Positions 20,100 to 27,494 of a stretch of DNA of 53,458 nucleotides are shown one piece after another. A program made the position numbers and the translations under genes. This DNA is from Novosphingobium sp. Lineage in GTDB: Bacteria; Pseudomonadota; Alphaproteobacteria; Sphingomonadales; Sphingomonadaceae. The stretch covers positions 1-53,458 of the forward strand of contig JAUYQH010000182.1 of the NCBI GenBank assembly GCA_030697365.1. The letters are read 5' to 3'. Positions within the stretch are counted from its first letter, which is position 1. Every line of letters starts with the position of its first letter. Under the pieces are notes generated by a model. That model made no database searches. It was not told the DNA's origin and saw only the letters and a program-made list of their open reading frames with translations.

Positions 20100-20790
20100 C
20101 GACGGCCGGGCCTACAGTGACAGTGGTGGGTGACAGGCCAGCGATGGAAACGACGATCGTGTCGCCGGTAACGACCGGGCCGACACCGGCCGGGGTGCCG
20201 GTGTAGATGAGGTCGCCCGCTTCGAGATGGTACATCCGCGAAAGGAAGGTGATGATGTCTGTGACCGGCCAGATCAGGTCGGCGATGTCCGCCGATTGCT
20301 TGGTCTCGCCATTGACCGTCAGTTTGATCGCGCCGGTTGATAGGTGGCCGACTTCGGAGACCGGATGGATCAGGCCGAGCGGCGATGCCTGCTCGAAGTT
20401 CTTGCCCGAATCCCAGGGTCGCCCCTGCTCGCGCGCCTTGAGCTGGAGATCGCGGCGGGTCATGTCGAGGCCGGTCGCATAGCCGAGCACGTGATCGAGC
20501 GCCTCGGCCGCCGGGATATTGCGGCCCGGCCTGTCGATCGCAACGACCAGTTCCGCCTCGTAGTGATAGTTCGAGGTGGCCGGGGGATAGGCGATCGTCG
20601 AGCCGGACGGCACGATCGTTTCAGCCCATTTGGTAAAGTAGAACGGCGGATCGCGATCCGGATCCTTGCCCATCTCGCGGGCGTGCTCGGCATAGTTGCG
20701 GCCCACGCAGAAAACCCGGCGAACGGGGAATTCATCGCCGGTGCTGGTCTTGGCCCGAACCGCGGGCTGGGGTTCGAAAAGCAACGTCAT
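20092..20790 (-). CDS. nagK: Fumarylpyruvate hydrolase (FAH family)
   Basis: A 232-residue fumarylacetoacetate-hydrolase-family enzyme. The ATG at 20790 overlaps the stop of gentisate dioxygenase as ATGA. Metal and substrate features are CVGRNYAEH near residue 28, the metal ligands Glu78 and Glu80 in YHYEAELV, Asp109 in GLDMTRRDLQ, and the SGKNFEQASP segment. Small FAH-domain proteins of this size next to gentisate dioxygenase cleave fumarylpyruvate to fumarate and pyruvate, the last step of the glutathione-dependent gentisate route. Cytoplasmic. The gene order dioxygenase, hydrolase, isomerase is consistent with a single transcript. Other FAH hydrolases are unlikely in this context. Confidence 0.9.
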   Translation of the reverse strand: MTLLFEPQPAVRAKTSTGDEFPVRRVFCVGRNYAEHAREMGKDPDRDPPFYFTKWAETIVPSGSTIAYPPATSNYHYEAELVVAIDRPGRNIPAAEALDHVLGYATGLDMTRRDLQLKAREQGRPWDSGKNFEQASPLGLIHPVSEVGHLSTGAIKLTVNGETKQSADIADLIWPVTDIITFLSRMYHLEAGDLIYTGTPAGVGPVVTGDTIVVSIAGLSPTTVTVGPAVDA

Positions 20791-21860
20791 GCGCGTAATT
20801 CCCTGTAGAGATGCAGTTTTTCTTGTGACGCCTTGTCCGAGAAGCCGAACAGGACGAGTTCGGTGTCGGCCTTGAAGCGCAGTTCGTTCCACGACGGCAC
20901 GGCGAGCACGTCGCGCTCGGCGAGGCGATGTTCCTGCCCATCCACCAGCGCGGTGCCCTCACCCTCGACCACGACGAAGATGGTGCCGTCGCTCGACCGG
21001 CGCGGGCTAGTCTCGAAGCCCTTCGGGATCAGCCGGACATGAGCGGAAATGGTCGGCATGATCGATCCGCCGTCGGCCGGATTGATGAACTCGAGCGCAT
21101 GGCCGAGATGCGGGTCGATCTCAGAACCGGCCGCCAGGTTCCCGAGATTCTCCCGCCAGAGCTTGTAGGGATAATGGAACAAAGGCTGTTGCGCGGGGCG
21201 ACGGTCGGCGACCGAGCCGCGCATGGGCCGCATGTTACCGCCATAGCGATGCAGGGTGTCGCCCGGAGCTGCGGTCTCGGGATGGACCTTTTCGGGCAGC
21301 CGCTCGGCAAACGAGGCATCGAACAGGCGAACGGTTGGGATATCGAGCCCGTCGAGCCAGATCATCGGGCGATCGGTCGGGTTGGCATGGTCGTGCCACT
21401 GCATGCCCGGGGTGAGCACCAGATCGAACGGCGCCATGACGGCCCTTTCGCCATCGACCGTGGTGTAGGCCCCCTCTCCCTCCATCACGAACCGCAGCGC
21501 GCACTGGGCATGGCGGTGGCAGGGGGCGATCTCGCCGGGGAGGATCAGCTGCATTCCGGCATAGAGGCTGGGGACGATCGCCGACTGCCCCGGCATCCCC
21601 GGGTTTTCGAGAATGAGCACGCGCCGTTCGGCCTGTTCGGCCGAAATGATGTCGCCGGCGCGCATCAGGTAGTTGCGGACGTTCGCGTAGGCCCACTTGT
21701 GAACCACGGCAGGACTGCGGGGGACGTCCTGGACCAGAGCGTGAAGCACTTCCCACAGCGGGGTTAGCCCTTCCGGCGCCATGTTGTCGTAGAGTTCCTG
21801 GAGTTGGGCGTGTTGATCGTTGCTTCCCTGACCGATCATCGCTCGCTCATCCCCTGGCAT
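20787..21860 (-). CDS. gtdA: Gentisate 1,2-dioxygenase
   Basis: A 357-residue bicupin ring-cleavage dioxygenase. The N-terminal cupin carries the iron ligands His115 and His117 in CHRHAQCALRF and His156/158 in WHDHAN; the second cupin (about 240-340) has PHLGHALEF and is normally without metal. It cleaves gentisate to maleylpyruvate using ferrous iron and oxygen. The ATG at 21860 has CGGGA upstream; a second ATG at 21839 (MIGQGS) is possible. It is the first gene of the gentisate operon and lies downstream of a promoter with an embedded inverted repeat. With the NagGH-type hydroxylase it makes the link from salicylate to central metabolism. Confidence 0.93.
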   Translation of the reverse strand: MPGDERAMIGQGSNDQHAQLQELYDNMAPEGLTPLWEVLHALVQDVPRSPAVVHKWAYANVRNYLMRAGDIISAEQAERRVLILENPGMPGQSAIVPSLYAGMQLILPGEIAPCHRHAQCALRFVMEGEGAYTTVDGERAVMAPFDLVLTPGMQWHDHANPTDRPMIWLDGLDIPTVRLFDASFAERLPEKVHPETAAPGDTLHRYGGNMRPMRGSVADRRPAQQPLFHYPYKLWRENLGNLAAGSEIDPHLGHALEFINPADGGSIMPTISAHVRLIPKGFETSPRRSSDGTIFVVVEGEGTALVDGQEHRLAERDVLAVPSWNELRFKADTELVLFGFSDKASQEKLHLYRELRA

Positions 21861-21943
21861 ATGAATCCCGGTCGGAGTGCAAAGGTGCGCTTTACGGACC
21901 CGCCGGACTGTGCGCAGCCATTCCAGCCGCCAAGCCTGGCCTT

Positions 21944-21993
21944 GGATAAACGAATATGTTTCTAATTGTCAAATTTATTTGATAATCTGAAAC
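21944..21993 (-). promoter_or_regulatory. Promoter and IclR-type operator of the gentisate operon
   Basis: A 36-nt imperfect inverted repeat: left arm 21958-21974 (GTTTCTAATTGTCAAAT) and right arm 21977-21993, 14 of 17 positions paired, two-base centre. On the minus strand a perfect -35 TTGACA (21967-21972) lies inside the repeat, with a 17-nt spacer to a weak -10 TTATCC (21944-21949). It lies between the iclR stop and the gtdA start. The likely binder is the IclR protein encoded immediately upstream; an operator over the -35 suggests repression, but IclR proteins can also activate. Confidence 0.65.
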
Positions 21994-21994
21994 A

Positions 21995-22768
21995 TCAAAT
22001 TTTGCCAGCTGGCGCTCCCATGACTTCGCTGATGTCGCGGCAGACCGCCCTGAGGCGCACCGCCGACTTGCTGTCCTTTCGGTCCCGCGGGTCGTGCAGC
22101 GAGATGAGCGTCGCGGTAAGGACCGCGTTACCCTGGAGATCGAAAATGGGAAACGCTTTGGCGTCGAGGCCCGGAATGAGCGTCCCTCCGACATGGGCCC
22201 TGCCCTCGCCCCGGACCTTGGCCTTCAGTTTTTCGATATCCGACGCATCGATCGAGCTGTTTCGCTCCAGCTCGGCCTGAACGAAGCTCGCAATCTCCTG
22301 ATCCGGGCGAAATGCCAGAAAAACCTGCCCGGTGGCCGAATTCACGAGCGAAAGGACCGAACCCAGCGCCAGTGAGGTTACGACCGGGGGGCTGCCCATA
22401 TGCCACCGCACGATGGTCGGCCCGGAGGGGCCGAGCGCTGCCAGCAGGACCGTCGCACCGGTCTCGGAACGGAATGCGGCAAGCTTCTCGTCGGCAATCC
22501 GGAACACATCGATCCGGGCCAGCGCGCTCAGGCCCAGCTTGAGCGCGGCCGGGCCGAGGTCGTAATTGCCGTGGACGTCCTGCAGCACCATCCCCGCTTC
22601 CGAAAGACTGGCGAGGTAGCGGTGCGTCTGCGAAGGCGACAGGCCGCATCCGCGCACGATGGCCGCCAGCGGGCGCGCGGCTCCCAATTCTGCCAGCGCC
22701 TCCAGCACCCGCATGCCGATTTCGACTGATTGTATTCCGGCTCGCTTCTTGGGCGTCGCTGTCGGCAT
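21995..22768 (-). CDS. IclR family regulator of the gentisate genes
   Basis: A 257-residue IclR-type transcription factor. The N-terminal winged helix-turn-helix spans about residues 12-75 (GLSPSQTHRYLASLSEAGMV is the recognition region). The ligand-binding IclR domain follows, with LGSVLSLVNSATGQVFLA and AKAFPIFDLQGN. The ATG at 22768 follows GAGGA; a GTG two codons earlier is possible. It lies 134 nt upstream of gentisate dioxygenase on the same strand, with a large inverted repeat in that gap. IclR proteins commonly sense aromatic acids, so gentisate, salicylate or a close intermediate is the likely effector (inference). Confidence 0.88.
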   Translation of the reverse strand: MPTATPKKRAGIQSVEIGMRVLEALAELGAARPLAAIVRGCGLSPSQTHRYLASLSEAGMVLQDVHGNYDLGPAALKLGLSALARIDVFRIADEKLAAFRSETGATVLLAALGPSGPTIVRWHMGSPPVVTSLALGSVLSLVNSATGQVFLAFRPDQEIASFVQAELERNSSIDASDIEKLKAKVRGEGRAHVGGTLIPGLDAKAFPIFDLQGNAVLTATLISLHDPRDRKDSKSAVRLRAVCRDISEVMGAPAGKI

Positions 22769-22873
22769 CCACACGTCCTCAGTCGCTACCAGATTGCACC
22801 AGAGGGTCTTGGCCCGAGCCAGCCGTCACCGTCAACCCGATGTGCTGGGCGATGCCGGTAGCGGAGTTGGAAA

Positions 22874-23542
22874 TCAGAGCTCCGCAGCCTTCAGGATCAG
22901 GCTCAATCCAAGTTCCGGAGCCTGATTCATGAAATCATGCCCCGTTCCCAGCTTGTGGGTGGTCCACGTCGGATCGGCCGCGACGCGGTCGTGGATGGCG
23001 TGGAAGGGACTGCCCACATCCGCCGCACAGAGTGCGTAGACCTTGTTCGGCACCTTGTATGCTGCGGCCGACAGGCTGACCGGCTGGAGGAACGTCGCCA
23101 GCGGGTGAGCTCTCGCCCGCGGATCGACACCTGGCGGGGGCGGGGTCACCAGCCCGTCCTGCGACTGCATGATGAAGCCATCCCGGATTTCCGGCGCCCA
23201 GGTGTTCCACACAGAGTCGCCATCGTTCGGCGCAAGGGCGTCGATGAACAGCAGCGTCCTGATCTTGCCCTGCAGGGCATCGGCCGCTCCGGCTATGACC
23301 ATCCCGCCATAGCTATGGCCGCACAAGACGACATCGGTCAGGCGCTCATGCTCGATCAGGCTGACGACATCCGCGATATGGGTGTCGAGGTTGATCGCAA
23401 CGCGCGCGCGCGAGGCCGGGCCATCGAGGCCCGAGAGCGAAATCGCGAAAACCTCGTGTCCCGCCGCGCGGAGCCGGGGCATGATCGGCGAGTAATACCA
23501 GGCGCCATGAAAGGCGCCTGGGACAAGGACGATGGTGGCCAT
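22874..23542 (-). CDS. Alpha/beta hydrolase of the methyl-esterase type (MES/EstC-like)
   Basis: A 222-residue cytoplasmic alpha/beta hydrolase. Features are the start IVLVPGAFHGAW, the nucleophile elbow GHSYGG (Ser77), and the catalytic His202 in GTGHDFM. The HGAW start, small size and elbow place it with plant methyl esterases (SABP2-like) and bacterial EstC esterases and the related hydroxynitrile lyases. Because the neighbouring genes handle salicylate, an ester such as methyl salicylate is an attractive but unproven substrate. It follows an IclR gene by 68 nt on the same strand and so may be in that operon. A specific substrate cannot be read from the sequence. Confidence 0.82.
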   Translation of the reverse strand: MATIVLVPGAFHGAWYYSPIMPRLRAAGHEVFAISLSGLDGPASRARVAINLDTHIADVVSLIEHERLTDVVLCGHSYGGMVIAGAADALQGKIRTLLFIDALAPNDGDSVWNTWAPEIRDGFIMQSQDGLVTPPPPGVDPRARAHPLATFLQPVSLSAAAYKVPNKVYALCAADVGSPFHAIHDRVAADPTWTTHKLGTGHDFMNQAPELGLSLILKAAEL

Positions 23543-23610
23543 TCTAAGCGAGATCCTGTTTCAAGAACTGGGGAACAGAGGCGTTCGGATCGGTATCGGG
23601 TAGTGCGAGT

Positions 23611-24414
23611 TCAAGGCGGCGGAATGTGGCGTCCGCTGACGCGCAAGGTAAGCATCTCGGCGGCAGACCCCAGGATGGCCTCGACCTCCTTGGCCGTCTT
23701 GCGATCTTTGAGATCGACCCGGTCGGCATAAGGTACGGTCAGCGCAGCCAGCGCAAATCCGCGCAAGTCCAGAATGGGAAAGCTTATCGCGAAGAGCCCT
23801 TTTACCTGCCCGCTGGGAGCGGCCTCGAAGCCACGGCGCGCGATTTTTCCCAAGCTCGCCCGAACCGCATCCGGGTCCTGACCGGATTCGCGCTGCGCGG
23901 CCTCCTTGATCCTGAGGTCACGGGTCTGGTCATCCTGGAATGCGAGCAGGACGCGGCCCGATGCGGATACGAGCACGTCGAGCTCCGATCCGATCCGAAC
24001 GCTGAAGCCCATGCCGCTCGGGACATCGACCTTGCCGATGACGATCTGGCGGCCCTGGCTGTATACCGTCAGGTGGCACGCCTGGTCCACCTCGCCGGCC
24101 AGCTTGTGCATGATCGGGATGGATTCCGAAAGCAGCCGCTGGGTCGGCGGGTTATAATGCGAAAGCTCGAACAGCTTCGTGGTCAGGGTATAGCTGTCGT
24201 TCGCGATGGCGACGTAGTTCCGGTGCACCAGCTGGTGCAACATGCGGTAGATTTCACCCACACTGCGATTGAGGAGGCGGGCGATATCGGTGCGCGACAG
24301 CGGTATGTCCGACGCCGCGAGCAGTTCGAGGATGTCGAGGCCCTTTTCGAGCGCCGGCGCCTGATAGCTCGGTGCCTCCTTGCGCGCGCGCTGCTCTGAG
24401 TCTTCCTTGTCCAT
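23611..24414 (-). CDS. Second IclR family regulator
   Basis: A 267-residue IclR-type regulator. After about 20 polar residues, the winged helix-turn-helix covers about 20-90 (SRTDIARLLNRSVGEIYRML), followed by the effector domain (VRIGSELDVLVSASGRVLLA, and FAISFPILDLRGFALAALT). The ATG at 24414 follows a GGGGGCG stretch; the frame is open further up without a better start. It is divergent from the hydratase/CoA-transferase operon, with a perfect inverted repeat between them, and upstream of the small esterase. It therefore most likely controls both. Effector unknown. Confidence 0.87.
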   Translation of the reverse strand: MDKEDSEQRARKEAPSYQAPALEKGLDILELLAASDIPLSRTDIARLLNRSVGEIYRMLHQLVHRNYVAIANDSYTLTTKLFELSHYNPPTQRLLSESIPIMHKLAGEVDQACHLTVYSQGRQIVIGKVDVPSGMGFSVRIGSELDVLVSASGRVLLAFQDDQTRDLRIKEAAQRESGQDPDAVRASLGKIARRGFEAAPSGQVKGLFAISFPILDLRGFALAALTVPYADRVDLKDRKTAKEVEAILGSAAEMLTLRVSGRHIPPP

Positions 24415-24520
24415 TCGCCCCCGGAAAGCTTCGTTTGGTGTCACTGGCGGCACCGGAGATCGGTGCCTCACTAGGGCGAAACTGAACTCACCGCCCAAGC
24501 AAGTCAATCCACATATGAAG

Positions 24521-24546
24521 CTATAATTGCATATATGGAATTATAG
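24521..24546. promoter_or_regulatory. Inverted repeat with facing TATAAT boxes (divergent promoter/operator)
   Basis: Perfect 8-bp inverted repeat CTATAATT (24521-24528) and AATTATAG (24539-24546), 10-nt centre. Each arm contains TATAAT, one on each strand, so two divergent -10 boxes overlap the same site. No good -35 is visible on either side, which fits activator control. It lies between iclR (24414) and the hydratase (24563). Confidence 0.55.
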
Positions 24547-24562
24547 GCCTAAAGAGTGTGCG

Positions 24563-25426
24563 ATGACGCCAGGCAAGTTGGAGCAAGCCGTGACGGCGCA
24601 TTCGATGATCACTCGCCGGCTGCGCTTTGAGGATGAATTGGCCCGACGCATTGGCGACATGCTCGACCTCGCGGATTCTCCCTACGAGCCGGGCCAGCCA
24701 ATCCCGGTCGGCTGGCACTTTCCCTTGCTCGGCTGCGAAACGGCTCGGCAGGACTTGCGGTCAGACGGCTTCCCCGGGCTTGGCGTTCCGATGCCCGATC
24801 TTGGCATGCCGCGCTCTGTCGCCGCTGGGCGGACCGTGCGCTTCGACCGGCCCCTTCTCTTCGGCGCGCCTCTGACGCGCAAAAGCGCGATTGCTTCGAT
24901 CAAGCACAAGGACGGCGCCGCCGGCCCGCTGGCAATCGTCACGGTCGCGCACGAGATTGCGGAAGCTACGTCCGCAGGGGATCAACCGCCGGCCATTTAC
25001 GAGGAGCAGACCTACATGCTGCTCGCCTCGCCCTACGCCGACCGCGGCGGGGCCGACCCGCCCGTCGCGTTGCCGGCCAATGTGGTCAGGACGATCACGC
25101 CGGACGATACGCTGCTGTTCCAGTTCTCGGCGCTGAGCTTCAACTCGCACAGGATCCACCTCGATCGTGACTACGCCCGCAACGTCGAAGGATACCCCGA
25201 CCTTGTCGTGAATGGCGGAATCGTGACGTTGCTGATGACCGAAATTGTGCGGTGCGACTTCGGGCGGACAATCCGCTCGCTCACGCTGCGCAACACGGCG
25301 CCGCTGTTCTGCAACCGGCCGATCAGTTTCGTTGCCGACGAGTTGGCCACGGGCCTGCGGATTGCCGCGCTTGACCACAATGGGCACCTCGCCGCCGAAA
25401 TGGAAGTCGTCACCGATGAGCTTTGA
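24563..25426 (+). CDS. HTD2/mesaconyl-CoA-hydratase-like acyl-CoA hydratase
   Basis: A 287-residue double hot-dog-fold protein of the FAS1-dehydratase/HTD2 group, which includes itaconyl- and mesaconyl-CoA hydratases. The N-terminal half has PIPVGWHFPLL; the C-terminal half has the signature FNSHRIHLDRDYARNVEGYPDLV, here split by position around residues 200-225. Relatives usually continue LVVHGP; this protein has LVVNGG, a substitution at a conserved His. The ATG at 24563 follows AAAGAG. It overlaps the CoA-transferase gene by 11 nt. Together they suggest activation of an unsaturated acid to its CoA ester and hydration of the double bond. Substrate unknown; mesaconate-, itaconate- or ring-derived acids are options. 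Confidence 0.78.
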   Translation: MTPGKLEQAVTAHSMITRRLRFEDELARRIGDMLDLADSPYEPGQPIPVGWHFPLLGCETARQDLRSDGFPGLGVPMPDLGMPRSVAAGRTVRFDRPLLFGAPLTRKSAIASIKHKDGAAGPLAIVTVAHEIAEATSAGDQPPAIYEEQTYMLLASPYADRGGADPPVALPANVVRTITPDDTLLFQFSALSFNSHRIHLDRDYARNVEGYPDLVVNGGIVTLLMTEIVRCDFGRTIRSLTLRNTAPLFCNRPISFVADELATGLRIAALDHNGHLAAEMEVVTDEL

Positions 25427-26630
25427 ACCCCTTGGCGGCATGCGGGTCCTCGATCTGACGAGCGTGGTCGTCGGCCCCGTCTGCACCGCCCGCCTGGCGC
25501 AATACGGGGCGGAGGTCGTCAAGCTGGAAAGCCCGGAAGGCGATCTCATGCGCGGGCTTGGCGGGCAATCGCCGACCGGGCAGCATTCGGGCACATACCT
25601 CCACCTCAACCGCGGCAAGCGGAACATCTGCTGCGACCTCAAGAAGGAAGGTGCCCGCGAAATTCTCGACCGTGTTGTCGAGTCCGCCGACATCATCGTC
25701 GCCAACATGCGCCCCGACGCCTTGCGACGCCTCGGACTCGATCACGAGACGATCTTGGCCGCGCACCCTGACAAGATCTACTGCCTTATCACCGGCTACG
25801 GCCTCGGCGGACCTTATGCGGGGTTTCCGACATACGACAGCGTGATCCAGGCCGCGTCGGGGATCCCAGGCCTGATGGCCGTGCGCGACGGCGAACCAAA
25901 TTACGTGCCAATGGTGATCGGCGACCATGTCGTTGGCGAAATCGCGGCGGGTGCGATCCTGGCGGGTGTCGTCAAGAAATCGCGATCGGGCGAGGGTACC
26001 TTCATCGAGGTCCCGATGTTCGAAACGATGGCGGCCTTCGTACTGCAGGAACATCTGGCGCAGCACAGCTTTGTCCCGCCCGTCGGTCCGGCTGGCGACC
26101 AGCGCTTGCTGAGCCCGCACAACCGGCCTGTCAAAACCAGCGATGGCTGGATCGCGTTTACGGTCAACACCGACAAGCAGGTGGCCGCATTCCTCGACGC
26201 GAGCGGGAAAAGCGAGCTGAAGGTCGACCTCCGCTTCACCAGCGTGGCCGCGCGGGCGCAGAACGTGCGCGAATGGTTCGAAATCCGCGGCGCCCCCCTG
26301 ACCTCGCAAACCACAGCCGAGTGGCTCGAAGTGTTCCGCGCGGCGGATATCGCGGCCATGCCCTGCCACACGATCGAATCGCTCCGCAACGACGAGCACC
26401 TGACCGCGGTCGAGATGTTCGCAAGCGAGGAACACCCGTCCGAAGGCGAGACCATCGTGCTGCGCCCCTCGGTGAAGTTTGGCGGAGAAGCGATGAGCGC
26501 ACTAGGATTTTCCCAGCCCAAGGGATGGGAGAATGCCGAAATCCTGAGCGAACTCGGCTTTGCTGCGGAAGAAATCGAGCGCTTGACCGCAAACGGCACG
26601 CTCGTCCTTGGTAAAGGCGCGAACCGGTGA
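25416..26630 (+). CDS. Family III CoA-transferase (CaiB/BaiF type)
   Basis: A 404-residue class III CoA-transferase. The N-terminal RVLDLTSVVVGPVCTARLAQ segment and GAEVVKLESP are family hallmarks. The predicted catalytic aspartate is Asp141 in FPTYDSVIQA, following GYGLGGPYAG. The start at 25416 overlaps the hydratase gene (ATGAGCTTTGA). Family role: moving CoA from a donor such as succinyl-CoA to a carboxylic acid. Between a hydratase and an SDR, it would start a short beta-oxidation-like sequence. The acid is unknown; a large aromatic acid is possible because an AAHS permease closes the operon. Confidence 0.87.
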   Translation: MSFEPLGGMRVLDLTSVVVGPVCTARLAQYGAEVVKLESPEGDLMRGLGGQSPTGQHSGTYLHLNRGKRNICCDLKKEGAREILDRVVESADIIVANMRPDALRRLGLDHETILAAHPDKIYCLITGYGLGGPYAGFPTYDSVIQAASGIPGLMAVRDGEPNYVPMVIGDHVVGEIAAGAILAGVVKKSRSGEGTFIEVPMFETMAAFVLQEHLAQHSFVPPVGPAGDQRLLSPHNRPVKTSDGWIAFTVNTDKQVAAFLDASGKSELKVDLRFTSVAARAQNVREWFEIRGAPLTSQTTAEWLEVFRAADIAAMPCHTIESLRNDEHLTAVEMFASEEHPSEGETIVLRPSVKFGGEAMSALGFSQPKGWENAEILSELGFAAEEIERLTANGTLVLGKGANR

Positions 26631-27403
26631 CCAAGCTTCTCGACGGCAAAGTATGCATCATCGCGGGCGCGGCAGCTCCCAAGGGTATAGGCTTGGCAAC
26701 CGCACGCTTGTTCGCCGAGCACGGCGCGCGCCTTGTGCTTGCAGATATAACTGCGAGCGACGCCACGGCACTGGATTTTGCCTCGACCTTTGCCGACGAT
26801 GGCCATCCCTCGCCGGACGTCATCGCGGTGACATGCGATATCAGCGACCGGCAGGACTGCGATCGGCTCGTCGCTGCGGCAGTCGAACACTTCGGAAGTC
26901 TCGATGTCGTCGTCAATTCGGCGGGGATCGTCGGATCGGGCCCAATGCTCGATATCGATACGGACACGCTCGACCGGATGATTGCGGTCAACCTGAAAGG
27001 GGCCTTCAACTTGTGCCAGGCCGCGCTGGAGGTGTTTGCGCAGCAGCACCGCGGGATTATCGTCAACATCGCCTCGCTCGCCGCGCAGCGCGGCGGCGGA
27101 CTGGTCGGCGGTGCGCATTATGCTGCGTCGAAGGGCGGCGTGGTCAGCCTCACCCGATCCATCGCACGGGAATTCGGCCCGCTCGGCATCAGGGCCAACT
27201 CGATCTGCCCGGCGATGGCCCAGACCGGCATGCTGGACGGTCTGACGGAAGCGCAGATCGATGCGATCACGGCGGACATTCCGCTGAGACGGCTCGGAAC
27301 GCCGCGCGATGTTGCAGGCGCGTGCCTGTATCTGGCCTCGGACCTGGCGAGCTTCGTTACGGGCTCTACGCTCGATGTAAACGGCGGTCTGCACATCCAC
27401 TAG
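26627..27403 (+). CDS. SDR oxidoreductase, possible 3-hydroxyacyl-CoA dehydrogenase
   Basis: A 258-residue classical short-chain dehydrogenase. It begins at a GTG that overlaps the CoA-transferase stop (GTGA). The cofactor site GAAAPKGIG (14-22) is unusual in carrying a three-residue insert relative to the common TGxxxGIG. NSAG (97-100), Ser150, Tyr165 and Lys169 (YAASK) complete the active site, and the end GSTLDVNGGLHIH is typical. After hydratase action, it could oxidise the new 3-hydroxyacyl-CoA (inference). Cytoplasmic. Another alcohol substrate cannot be excluded. Confidence 0.88.
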   Translation: MTKLLDGKVCIIAGAAAPKGIGLATARLFAEHGARLVLADITASDATALDFASTFADDGHPSPDVIAVTCDISDRQDCDRLVAAAVEHFGSLDVVVNSAGIVGSGPMLDIDTDTLDRMIAVNLKGAFNLCQAALEVFAQQHRGIIVNIASLAAQRGGGLVGGAHYAASKGGVVSLTRSIAREFGPLGIRANSICPAMAQTGMLDGLTEAQIDAITADIPLRRLGTPRDVAGACLYLASDLASFVTGSTLDVNGGLHIH

Positions 27404-27494
27404 GGCCGGACTTCGCAGCCCGATCTACCGACCGGCCGCCAGCGTCTCCTGTCGGTTGCCCAAAGCCCTCTGACGCTCAGTGTGGAGAACGCTA

